Part shown: piece after piece, positions 17,582-25,860 of the stretch | Numbering within the stretch: the first letter of the stretch is position 1 | Layout: each line of letters opens with the position of its first letter | Assembly: GCF_019977335.1 (NCBI RefSeq) | Contig: NZ_AP024653.1 | Span: forward strand, 1,240,001-1,304,000 | Length of the DNA: 64,000 nt | Source of the DNA: Arthrobacter sp. NicSoilB4 | GTDB lineage: Bacteria; Actinomycetota; Actinomycetes; Actinomycetales; Micrococcaceae | Direction of reading: 5' to 3' | Translations under genes and position numbers: made by a program | The notes under the pieces: model-generated | What the model was told of the DNA's origin: nothing | The model's database searches: none | What the model saw: only the letters and a program-made list of their open reading frames with translations

Positions 17582-18448
17582 TTATCGGCGCCGGCCGCCT
17601 GCGCGCCGCGGGCCTTCGGCCTCGTCCAGCCGCTGCCGTTCCTCCTCGCTGGGCGCCCCGCCGCCCAGTTCCGCCGGCATCCACCAGGCACCCGGGGCCG
17701 GTTTCAGCGGGAAGTCCGCGATGCAGGCGTCGATCCCCAACTGGAGGGTTTCGCGCAGCGCCTCGGTGGCGGCCGCGGCATCCCGGGACGGGTCAACGGT
17801 CACCGGTACGCCCACGTGGATCCGCACCGGGGCGCGCCAGGCGCGGGCCGGGGAGAAGCCGTGGCGGCGGGTCATCAGCCGGTGGGCGCCCCAGACGGAG
17901 ACCGGGATGACCGGCACCCCGGCCTCGGCGGCCATCCGCACGGCGCCGGTCTTGCATTCGCGCACCCGGAAGCTGCGGCTGACCCCGGCTTCCGGCAGGA
18001 TCGCGATGTACTCGCCCGCGCGGAGCTTCTGCACGGCGGCGTCATAGGCGTGTGTTCCGCTCTCATAGCCGACCACGACGTGCCCGGCGGCGCTGATGGC
18101 GGGCCCGGCAAACCAGTGGTCAGCCGCGCCCTGGGTGACCAGGAAACGCATCTGGGCCCTGGCGTGCCACCACAGCAGCAGTTCGGCGAACGCGAAGTCG
18201 AGGTAGCCGAAGTGCGTGATCGCGACGACGGCGCCGGCGCCCGGGACGACCCGACGGGACGGGCCGCGGGATGTCCCGTGCGGGGCATCGCTGCCTGGTC
18301 CGCTCCGCGGCCCGCTGCCGGGCTTCGGCGGCGGGAGGTGCTCCCGCCCGGTGACGATGACCCTGATCCGGAACAGCCCGCGGAGCGCCAGGCCGGTGCG
18401 GACAATGACCCGGTAGAAGCGGTCGCTGGGCGGCGGGCGCCAGGGCAT
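17582..18448 (-). CDS. 1-acylglycerol-3-phosphate acyltransferase (PlsC family)
   Basis: A 288-residue acyltransferase. The catalytic HX4D box is ITHFGYLDFAFAE; the second box reads LPEAGVSRSF where the family usually has FPEGTRS; a later box is PVIPVSVWG. An extra segment of about 30 residues rich in Pro, Gly, Arg and Ser lies before the HX4D box (residues about 45-75) and may be a flexible insertion. It follows the DUF1295 gene after one base, so both are in one operon with the alpha/beta hydrolase. Likely acts on membrane phospholipid or another acyl acceptor. Confidence 0.85.
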   Translation of the reverse strand: MPWRPPPSDRFYRVIVRTGLALRGLFRIRVIVTGREHLPPPKPGSGPRSGPGSDAPHGTSRGPSRRVVPGAGAVVAITHFGYLDFAFAELLLWWHARAQMRFLVTQGAADHWFAGPAISAAGHVVVGYESGTHAYDAAVQKLRAGEYIAILPEAGVSRSFRVRECKTGAVRMAAEAGVPVIPVSVWGAHRLMTRRHGFSPARAWRAPVRIHVGVPVTVDPSRDAAAATEALRETLQLGIDACIADFPLKPAPGAWWMPAELGGGAPSEEERQRLDEAEGPRRAGGRRR

Positions 18449-18449
18449 G

Positions 18450-19298
18450 CTAGCCTCCGCGCTGCCGGTGTGCGCCCGGCTGGTGTCCGCCGCTGCGGGG
18501 CTTGCGGGGCGGCAGCGGCAGGAACCCCGAGGTGGATTCGACGTACTCCTTGTAGCCTGGGCGGGCGGACATGGCCTTTTCGGTCAGCGGCTTGCCGGAC
18601 TTGCCGGCGAGCAGCCAGACCATCAGCACGGGGGAGAGGACTGTCAGGACCCCCGGCCAGGAATCAGCGGCGACGAGGAAGATTCCGGTCCAGACGGCGG
18701 CGTCGCCGAAGTAGTTCGGGTGGCGGGTGTAGCGCCAGAGCCCGGTGTCGAGCACGGTGCCGCGCCTCGAGGGGTCGGACTTGAACTGTGCCAGCTGCCA
18801 GTCGCCGACCGTCTCGAAGACGAAGCCGACCACCCAGGACACGACGCCCAGCCACGCCAGCCAGCCGAGGCTTCCGGTGCTGAACATCCCCACCTGGACC
18901 GTGAGCGAGACGAAGAACAGGATCACGCCCTGGGGCAGGTAGACCTTGCGCAGCGCGTAGGCGTTGCGGGACCCGGGGGCGGAGGAGAGCAAGTCCACGT
19001 AGCGTGGATCCTCGTGGCCGCCGCGGGCCCGGAGCCCGATGTGGAGGCCGAGGCGGATGCCCCAGACCGCCACGAGCGCCAGCAGCAGCAGGCGCCGGCC
19101 GCCGTCGCCGTGTCCGGCGGAGAGGAACCAGGAGATGACGGCCACCACCACGAAGCCCAGGCCCCAGACGGTGTCGATGACGGAGTGGCGGCTCTGGCGG
19201 ACCGCGATGGCGTAGGTGACGGCCAGCAGCAGCACGAGGCCCGCCGCCACCCACGGGAGGCTGGCCAGGAAGGCGTTCAGCGGAAAGTCCGGCATCAC
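18450..19298 (-). CDS. DUF1295 / steroid 5-alpha-reductase-like membrane protein
   Basis: A 282-residue protein with about seven hydrophobic helices. The family signature is at the C-terminal half: DTGLWRYTRHPNYFGDAAVW and RPGYKEYVESTSGFLPLPP, with VIDTVWGLGFV near the N-terminus. Relatives include methyltransferases and reductases of the isoprenylcysteine methyltransferase/5-alpha-reductase superfamily; DUF1295 members are mostly uncharacterised. The start GTG 19298 overlaps the stop of the upstream hydrolase by 4 bases, showing translational coupling. Confidence 0.85.
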   Translation of the reverse strand: MMPDFPLNAFLASLPWVAAGLVLLLAVTYAIAVRQSRHSVIDTVWGLGFVVVAVISWFLSAGHGDGGRRLLLLALVAVWGIRLGLHIGLRARGGHEDPRYVDLLSSAPGSRNAYALRKVYLPQGVILFFVSLTVQVGMFSTGSLGWLAWLGVVSWVVGFVFETVGDWQLAQFKSDPSRRGTVLDTGLWRYTRHPNYFGDAAVWTGIFLVAADSWPGVLTVLSPVLMVWLLAGKSGKPLTEKAMSARPGYKEYVESTSGFLPLPPRKPRSGGHQPGAHRQRGG

Positions 19299-20053
19299 AG
19301 CACCACCGGGAGGCTGGCGCCGGCGGCGGGAAGCAGGCTGCGGAATGCGCCGGCGCCGTCATCGGCGCTTCGGCCTGAACTGCCGGTGAATGCATCCAGG
19401 ATGAAGCCGTTCGCGAGCGAGTTCCACAGACCCACCCGGCGGAACATAAAATGTCCCGCCCCCTTGAGGGCGACGTAATCCACGGACTCCGCGACGCCGT
19501 CGGCCCGGCGTGCGTAAGCGAGCGACTTCGCGGGGCTGGTCCAGCGGTCGTCGGTGCCATGGACAATCAGGATGCGGCGGCCGGCCACGCGGTCTACCGG
19601 GGTCTCGCCGTTGAGCCAGGGCGCGAGGGCGACGACGGCTTCCACCTGCGGGTGGTCGGCGACGCAAAGTGCGGTCAGGCCGCCCATCGAATGGCCGAGG
19701 AGATAGACGGGGACCCCCGGATGCTCGCGGCTGATGTGGGAGAGGGCCCAGCGGGCATCCTGCACGGGGGACATCTCAGCCCCGTTCCAGCCCCGGTAAC
19801 GGTTCCGGAGCGTCCAGACGGCCAAACCGTCGCTTCCGCCGCCACGCTGGAGGGCCCGGGCGAAGGGCAGCATCCGGGCAGGACTGAGATGCCGGCCGCG
19901 GACGGATTCGTAGCTCTCCGAGCGGCCGCCGTGCAGGACCAGGGCCACAGCCCGGGTCTCCCCGGTGGCCGCGGCAATATTCAACACGGCCCTGGCAGCC
20001 GTCCCGGCTCCCGCAGCCGCAGGTTCACGGTCGTCCATCTTGCGTCTGGCCAC
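19295..20053 (-). CDS. Alpha/beta hydrolase (serine aminopeptidase S33-like)
   Basis: A 252-residue hydrolase. LVLHGGRSES is the oxyanion region, LLGHSMGGLTAL carries the nucleophile Ser, VHGTDDRWTSP the acid Asp and GAGHFMFRR the catalytic His. I choose GTG 20053 because GGAGG lies 7 bases upstream; ATG 20038 and 20074 are alternatives. It heads a three-gene operon with the DUF1295 protein and the PlsC-like acyltransferase, which suggests a lipid-related role, though the substrate cannot be read from sequence. Confidence 0.84.
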   Translation of the reverse strand: MARRKMDDREPAAAGAGTAARAVLNIAAATGETRAVALVLHGGRSESYESVRGRHLSPARMLPFARALQRGGGSDGLAVWTLRNRYRGWNGAEMSPVQDARWALSHISREHPGVPVYLLGHSMGGLTALCVADHPQVEAVVALAPWLNGETPVDRVAGRRILIVHGTDDRWTSPAKSLAYARRADGVAESVDYVALKGAGHFMFRRVGLWNSLANGFILDAFTGSSGRSADDGAGAFRSLLPAAGASLPVVL

Positions 20054-20381
20054 GCTGTGTCCTCCACATCTCATCCGTCAATTCCAACCATAGGGCGCAG
20101 TGCCCGCGGTTCAAGCCTTCCCCTAAGGGACGGGCACTTCCCCCTCGGTTCGCGGGGGACATGTCCACAGGACATTCGGAGCAGAGTCCGGGAAAGATGG
20201 GGCGGGCGCCCCGCCCGTGCCAGTGTTCCGCGCCGCGGACTGACCGGGTGCCTGTCCGGACCCCTTGACGGGTCCCGGGCGGAGGAGTAAGCCTTGTGCT
20301 CGTAAGCCTCCGGGCGTCATGCCGGCTGGGAGCACAACCACCGTCCGGGTCGGAAATCACGACGAAATCGACGGTACAAAA
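20054..20381. other. Divergent intergenic region, no gene seen
   Basis: About 330 bases between the hydrolase operon and the FAD oxidase. It contains a GC-rich hairpin-prone stretch (GGGGCGGGCGCCCCGCCC near 20198-20217) and GGGGGACATGTCC with a further GGACATT just after it. I could not identify clear -35/-10 boxes. Confidence 0.5.
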
Positions 20382-21755
20382 ATGAATGCAACCAACTTCG
20401 ATAGCCTGCGCGAGCAAGTCCGCGGGCAGGTCATCACGTCCGGCGATGCGGACTATGACGAGGCGCGGGCAGTGCAGAACGGCATGATCGACAAAAGGCC
20501 GGCAGCAGTGGTCCGTGTGTCCCAGGTGGCAGACGTGATTGCGGGCGTCAGCTTCGCCCGGGACAACGGCCTGGCCGTGGCTGTCCGCGGCGGCGGGCAC
20601 AGCGGGCCGGGTTTTGGCACGGCGGATGACGCCCTGGTCATCGACTTTGCCCACACCCGCGGGGTCCGGGTGGATCCGGCGGGCAAAACGGCCAGGACCG
20701 AGGCCGGAGCAACGTGGGCGGACTTCAACCACGCCACACATGCCTTCGGGCTCGCGACCACAGGCGGCATCGTCGGCTCGACCGGGGTTTCGGGGCTGAC
20801 CCTCGGCGGTGGCATCGGCTACCTTGACCGCAAGTACGGACTCAGCTGCGACAACCTACTCTCGGCCGACGTCGTCACCGCCGAGGGAAAGTTCCTGACG
20901 GCCAGTGAAGCCGAGAACGAGGATCTCTTCTGGGCGCTGCGCGGCGGCGGGGGAAACTTCGGCGTCGTGACCTCGCTGGAATTCCGGCTGCATCCAGTGG
21001 ACATGGTCCACGCCGGCATCATCATCTACCCCGCAGAGCACGCCGAAACGGTTGCGAAATTTTATCGTGACCACATGGCGGCAGCGCCTGAAGAGTTCGG
21101 CGCGTTCCTCGCCTTCCACCAGGGGCCGCCCGTCCCGTTCCTTCCGGAGGAATGGCACGGGAAGCCCGTCTGCATTGTGGTCGGCATGTGGACGGGCGAT
21201 CCGGCCGAAGGGCCGGCCCGCTGGCAACCGTTCCTCGACGCCGCGCCGCTCGCAGGGTCCATGGTGGGGCCGATGCCCTATCCGGCCCTGAACTCGGCCT
21301 TCGACGGGATGTATCCCAAGGGGCTCCTGGCCTACTGGAAAGCGGCTTTCCTGTCCGAGCTCAACGACGGAGCCATCAACGCCCATCTTGAGTTCGGCCG
21401 CCGGGTGCCCACGGTGCAGACCGCCGTGCATATCTACCCGATCGACGGGGCCGTGCACCGGGTGGGAGCCACGGACACGGCGTTCCCCAACAGGAACGCC
21501 AGGTTCTCTCCGGTCATAGCGTGCCACTGGGAGGACCCAGGGGACACCGAAGCGAACATCGCCTGGGTCCGGGAGTACGCGGCCGCGCTGCAGCCGTACT
21601 CGGAGACGGCGGGTTACATCAACTTCATGGACGGCGACGACCTGGGCAAAGTCGCGGAGAACTACGGGCCGAACTACAAGCGGTTGAGGGAGGTCAAGGC
21701 CAAGTACGATCCGCAGAATCTCTTCCACGTGAACCAGAACATCCTGCCGGCGTAG
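20382..21755 (+). CDS. FAD-binding oxidoreductase (berberine-bridge-like, PCMH fold)
   Basis: A 457-residue flavoprotein. The FAD domain shows VAVRGGGHSGPGFG, where His is the expected 8-alpha covalent attachment site, and TGVSGLTLGGGIGYLDRKYGLS. The second attachment cysteine of bicovalent enzymes is replaced (TTGGIVGSTGVSG), so single covalent linkage is likely. The C-terminal BBE motif is NYGPNYKRLREVKAKYDPQN with FHVNQNI. The substrate could be a sugar, alkaloid-like compound or other alcohol. ATG 20382 matches the family start; no strong RBS is seen. It stands alone. Confidence 0.87.
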   Translation: MNATNFDSLREQVRGQVITSGDADYDEARAVQNGMIDKRPAAVVRVSQVADVIAGVSFARDNGLAVAVRGGGHSGPGFGTADDALVIDFAHTRGVRVDPAGKTARTEAGATWADFNHATHAFGLATTGGIVGSTGVSGLTLGGGIGYLDRKYGLSCDNLLSADVVTAEGKFLTASEAENEDLFWALRGGGGNFGVVTSLEFRLHPVDMVHAGIIIYPAEHAETVAKFYRDHMAAAPEEFGAFLAFHQGPPVPFLPEEWHGKPVCIVVGMWTGDPAEGPARWQPFLDAAPLAGSMVGPMPYPALNSAFDGMYPKGLLAYWKAAFLSELNDGAINAHLEFGRRVPTVQTAVHIYPIDGAVHRVGATDTAFPNRNARFSPVIACHWEDPGDTEANIAWVREYAAALQPYSETAGYINFMDGDDLGKVAENYGPNYKRLREVKAKYDPQNLFHVNQNILPA

Positions 21756-21837
21756 CCTTGCGGGGTTTCCGGCATGTCATGCGTCCGGCCGGAGCCGCGG
21801 AACCCCGTAAAGTCTTCGGCATGAGGTTGAACTGCTG

Positions 21838-23280
21838 ATGGGCGCCGGTCATTCACACGCACCGCAAGGGCACACGGACCCGACGCCCCGGGCGCTCGCG
21901 GCACGGAAGCGAGCCAACCTCATCCTGGCCGCCATCCTGATCCCGCTGACGCTGCTCACGCTCGTGGCGATGGCGCTGCTGTGGCCCTCGGGCAGCAAAG
22001 AGGGCATCACACTGGCGAGCCCCTACGCGGCCGCGCCGGGCGTTACGTTCGATACGGGCAAGATCCAGCGCGTTACCACCGGCAGCTGCATGGACGCGCT
22101 CCAGCAGGGACAGGCCGGGACGGACGCTGCCGCGCAACAGGGATCGCAGTGCACTTTTGCGTTCACGGACCCGGACAAGGGCGGGAACCCCGTCAAGGTC
22201 GTCATCAACCCCGACATCGCCAAGTCCCACGGAGTGAAGGCCGGCGACAATATCCGCTACCTGAACCTCTCCAAGGTCCAAGGCGCCGAAGCCCAAGGCA
22301 CGCCCGCCTATGTCTTCGTGGACTTCGTCCGGACCCTGCCGATCATCTTCCTTGCCGTGCTCTACGCCGTCGTGGTGATCGCCGTGGCCCGCTGGCGCGG
22401 ACTGCGCGCCCTGATCGGGCTTGTGGGGGCGTACGGCGTACTGGTGTCCTTTATGCTGCCCGGACTGGTGGAGGGCAAGCCTCCGCTGCTGCTGGCGCTG
22501 GTGGGGTCCACGGTGATCATGATCGGGGTGCTGTACTTCGCCCACGGGTTCTCCGCCCGGACCTCGACGGCGCTGCTGGGCACGATGTTCGGCCTTGCCA
22601 TTACCGCGCTGCTGGCGGCCTGGGCCACCGACGCGGCCAACCTCGCCGGCGTCGGCAGCCACGACGCCGCCACGCTCACGAACATCTCGGACAACATCTC
22701 GATTTCCGGCATCATCCTCTGCGGTCTCATCATCTCCGGCCTGGGCGTGCTCAACGACGTCACCATCACGCAGTCCTCCGCGGTGTGGGAACTCTGGGAA
22801 CTGGCCCCGGAGACTTCCGCCCGGCAGCTGTTCACCTCCGCCATGCGGATCGGCCGGGACCACATCGCGTCCACCGTGTACACCATCGCCTTCGCCTATG
22901 CCGGCGCGGCCCTGCCGGTGCTGATCCTCGTGATGCTCTACGAGCGGCCGCTCGGGGATGCGTTGACCAGCGCCGAGCTCTCGGAGGAAGTGATCCGCAC
23001 CCTTGTCGGCTCGGTCGGGCTGGTCCTGGCGATCCCGGTCACCACGCTGATCGCCGTACTCGTCGTGAAGGCGACCGGGGTCAAGGCACTGGAAGTACCG
23101 GCGGGCGGCCGGCGGTACTCCGGGAGCACGGGCGCCGCCGGCTGGCCGGAGGACGGCGCCGGCCGGAGGCCGGAGAACGGTTCGGGCCGCTGGCTGGAGG
23201 ACGACGACGTCGTGCCCGCCGAAGCCTTCGAAACGGCGCCGGCCGGGCGCCGCGGACGCCGCGCCGCCCCGCGCGACTGA
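21838..23280 (+). CDS. YibE/F-family membrane protein
   Basis: A 480-residue membrane protein: an N-terminal helix (residues about 25-45), an extracytoplasmic domain of about 110 residues, then about seven to eight helices. Signature parts are YLNLSKVQGAEAQGTPAYVF, ARWRGLRALIGL and SGIILCGLIISGLGVLNDVTITQSSAVWEL. The C-terminal 60 residues are charged and low in complexity (GRRPENGSGRW). YibE/F proteins are of unknown function, possibly transporters. It precedes dusB by 65 bp. Confidence 0.85.
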   Translation: MGAGHSHAPQGHTDPTPRALAARKRANLILAAILIPLTLLTLVAMALLWPSGSKEGITLASPYAAAPGVTFDTGKIQRVTTGSCMDALQQGQAGTDAAAQQGSQCTFAFTDPDKGGNPVKVVINPDIAKSHGVKAGDNIRYLNLSKVQGAEAQGTPAYVFVDFVRTLPIIFLAVLYAVVVIAVARWRGLRALIGLVGAYGVLVSFMLPGLVEGKPPLLLALVGSTVIMIGVLYFAHGFSARTSTALLGTMFGLAITALLAAWATDAANLAGVGSHDAATLTNISDNISISGIILCGLIISGLGVLNDVTITQSSAVWELWELAPETSARQLFTSAMRIGRDHIASTVYTIAFAYAGAALPVLILVMLYERPLGDALTSAELSEEVIRTLVGSVGLVLAIPVTTLIAVLVVKATGVKALEVPAGGRRYSGSTGAAGWPEDGAGRRPENGSGRWLEDDDVVPAEAFETAPAGRRGRRAAPRD

Positions 23281-23344
23281 CACCGGATTTCCACATAGCC
23301 GGTGCGAATCCGGCCGATTTGCCCGGATTTGAGACAATGAACGG

Positions 23345-24526
23345 GTGACTGTTGTAGCTACCCCTCCCGCCCCCAAGCTGGAACTCCCGCCCCTGAAGCT
23401 GGGTCCCCTCACGGTGGACACCCCCGTGATCCTGGCTCCCATGGCGGGCATCACCAACTCCGCGTTCCGCAGGCTCTGCCGTGAATACGGCGGCGGCCTG
23501 TACGTCGCAGAGATGGTCACGTCCCGTGCCCTCGTGGAGCGCACTCCGGAGTCCTTGCGCATTATTTCCCACGACGACGACGAGAAAGTCCGGTCCGTCC
23601 AGCTCTACGGCGTTGACCCCGTCACCGTCGGCCAGGCTGTCCGGATGCTCGTCGAGGAAGACCGCGCGGACCACATCGACCTCAACTTCGGCTGCCCGGT
23701 GCCCAAGGTGACCCGGCGCGGCGGTGGGTCCGCCTTGCCCTGGAAGATCGATCTGTTCACGTCGATTGTGCAGACCGCGGTCAAGGAGGCCTCCAAGGGC
23801 AACGTCCCGCTGACCATCAAGATGCGCAAGGGCATTGACGAGGACCACCTCACGTACCTCGACGCCGGCAGGATCGCCCGCGATTCCGGCGTCGCCGCCG
23901 TCGCCCTCCACGGCCGCACCGCCGCACAGTTCTACTCCGGCCAGGCCGACTGGTCCGCGATCGCCCGGCTGCGTGAGGCGCTGCCGGACATCCCGGTCCT
24001 CGGCAACGGCGACATCTGGTCCGCCGAGGACGCCATCCGCATGGTCCGCGAGACCGGCGTCGACGGTGTTGTCGTGGGCCGCGGCTGCCAGGGCCGCCCC
24101 TGGCTGTTCGGGGACCTCATGGCCGCCTTCGAAGGCAGCGACGAGCGCCACAAGCCGAGCCTGGGTCAGGTGGCCGAAGGTGTGTACCGCCATGCCGAGC
24201 TGATGGTGGAGACCTTCGGCAACGACGAAGGCAAGGCGCTCCGGGAGATCCGCAAGCACATGGCCTGGTACTTCAAGGGCTACGTGGTCGGCAGCGAACT
24301 GCGGACCAAACTGGCGATGGTGACCAGCCTCGAGGTGCTCCGCGGCACGCTGGACCAGCTGGACCTCGACTCGCCGTACCCCGGCGTCGACGCCGAGGGC
24401 CCCCGCGGCCGCGCGGGCTCGCCGAAGAAACCCGCACTTCCCAAGGACTGGCTGCTGGACCGCAACATGGACGCCGAGCAGTCGCGCGAGATCTGCCACG
24501 CGGAACTGGACGTTTCCGGTGGCTGA
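23345..24526 (+). CDS. dusB: tRNA-dihydrouridine synthase
   Basis: A 393-residue FMN enzyme that reduces uridines in the tRNA D-loop. The TIM barrel starts with VILAPMAGITNSAFR; the catalytic Cys117 sits in IDLNFGCPVPKVTRRGGGS; FMN and tRNA contacts lie in IKMRKGIDEDHLT, ALHGRTAAQFYSG, VLGNGDIWS and VVGRGCQGRPWLF. GTG 23345 is the start. Its last 8 bases overlap dgt, an arrangement common in actinobacteria. Confidence 0.93.
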   Translation: MTVVATPPAPKLELPPLKLGPLTVDTPVILAPMAGITNSAFRRLCREYGGGLYVAEMVTSRALVERTPESLRIISHDDDEKVRSVQLYGVDPVTVGQAVRMLVEEDRADHIDLNFGCPVPKVTRRGGGSALPWKIDLFTSIVQTAVKEASKGNVPLTIKMRKGIDEDHLTYLDAGRIARDSGVAAVALHGRTAAQFYSGQADWSAIARLREALPDIPVLGNGDIWSAEDAIRMVRETGVDGVVVGRGCQGRPWLFGDLMAAFEGSDERHKPSLGQVAEGVYRHAELMVETFGNDEGKALREIRKHMAWYFKGYVVGSELRTKLAMVTSLEVLRGTLDQLDLDSPYPGVDAEGPRGRAGSPKKPALPKDWLLDRNMDAEQSREICHAELDVSGG

Positions 24527-25808
24527 AACCAGGACCACCGCACCCGTGCTGGACGGCTACGTGGCCCGCGACTCCGCCCGCTGGGTGGAGGAACCGGCCA
24601 AGTCCACGTACCGCTCCGACTTCGAACGCGACCGCGCCCGCGTGCTGCACTCCTCGGCCCTGCGCCGGCTCGGGGCAAAAACCCAGGTTGTGGCCCCGGA
24701 CACCGACGACTTCGTCCGGACCCGCCTCACCCACAGCCTCGAGGTGGCCCAGGTGGGCCGCGAACTGGGCCGCGCCCTTGGCTGCGACCCGGATGTTGTG
24801 GACACCGCGTGCCTCAGCCACGATCTCGGCCACCCGCCGTTCGGCCACAACGGCGAATCGGCCCTGAACGAGGTCGCCCACGCGATCGGCGGCTTCGAAG
24901 GCAACGCCCAGACGCTGCGGCTGCTCACCCGGCTGGAGCCCAAGGTTGTGGCCCCGGACGGGCGCCCGGCCGGCCTGAACCTGACCCGCGCGAGCCTCGA
25001 CGCCGCCGCGAAGTACCCGTGGTCCGCCGCGAACGCGCCCGTCATCCATGGTGAGCGGACCAGCAAATTCGGCGCCTACGAGGACGATCTGCCGATCTTC
25101 GACTGGATCCGCGAGGACGCCCCGGAGCGCCGTTCCTGCCTGGAAGCTCAGGTCATGGACCTCGCCGACGACATCTCCTATTCTGTGCACGACGTCGAGG
25201 ACGCGATCGTCGCCGGGCACTTCCAGCTCCGCTGGATGGACAACCCGGACCACCGTGCCCGGGTGGTCGGGTACGCCAAGCAGTGGTACCTGCCGCACAA
25301 CGACCCCGCCGCGATTGATGCGGCCCTCGCCCGGCTGGAGGCCACGAGCGTCTGGGTGCGCGAGGCCGACGGCAGTCGCAAATCGATGGCGGCACTCAAG
25401 GACATGACCAGCCAGCTGATCGGCCGGTTCTGCCAGAGTGCGCTCGCGTCCACCCGCGCCGTCTACGGCCCGGAGAACCTGACCCGCTACAACGCGGAGC
25501 TGATCGTTCCGGACGAGACCGTGATGGAAATCGCCGTGATGAAGGGCCTGGCCACCACGTTCGTGATGACCACCGAACACCGGCAGCCCATCTACGAACG
25601 CCAGCGCGAGGTCCTGCACGCCCTTGTCACGGCCCTGAGCGCCACCGGCGACCGCCACCTGGAGCCGATGTTCGCGGCCGACTGGCGCGACGCGGCGGAC
25701 GACGGCGCGCGCTTGCGTGTCGTGATCGACCAGGTCGCGTCGCTGACCGACGGTTCCGCGCTGGCCATGTACGAGCGGCTCGTGGGCAGCCTGCCGTCGC
25801 TGTGGTGA
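24519..25808 (+). CDS. dgt: Deoxyguanosinetriphosphate triphosphohydrolase-like protein
   Basis: A 429-residue HD-domain phosphohydrolase that splits dNTPs into nucleoside and triphosphate. The metal site is read from RTRLTHSLEVAQVGREL and CLSHDLGHPPFGHNGE, with the third ligand in VMDLADDISYSVHDVED. RSDFERDRARVLHSSALRRL is the conserved N-terminal region. It overlaps dusB by 8 bases and precedes dnaG by 52 bp; the three probably form one unit linking tRNA modification, dNTP control and replication only by location. Confidence 0.92.
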   Translation: MAETRTTAPVLDGYVARDSARWVEEPAKSTYRSDFERDRARVLHSSALRRLGAKTQVVAPDTDDFVRTRLTHSLEVAQVGRELGRALGCDPDVVDTACLSHDLGHPPFGHNGESALNEVAHAIGGFEGNAQTLRLLTRLEPKVVAPDGRPAGLNLTRASLDAAAKYPWSAANAPVIHGERTSKFGAYEDDLPIFDWIREDAPERRSCLEAQVMDLADDISYSVHDVEDAIVAGHFQLRWMDNPDHRARVVGYAKQWYLPHNDPAAIDAALARLEATSVWVREADGSRKSMAALKDMTSQLIGRFCQSALASTRAVYGPENLTRYNAELIVPDETVMEIAVMKGLATTFVMTTEHRQPIYERQREVLHALVTALSATGDRHLEPMFAADWRDAADDGARLRVVIDQVASLTDGSALAMYERLVGSLPSLW

Positions 25809-25860
25809 CAGGCGCCATAACCGGCCCTTCGGCGTCGTACCGGGGTACTAGGATGGCACT

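Noticed and set aside
20144..20180. Member of the unit A repeat family (GGACATGTCC)
   Set aside because: Only about ten bases are shared with the ends of unit A; that is too little to call a copy.
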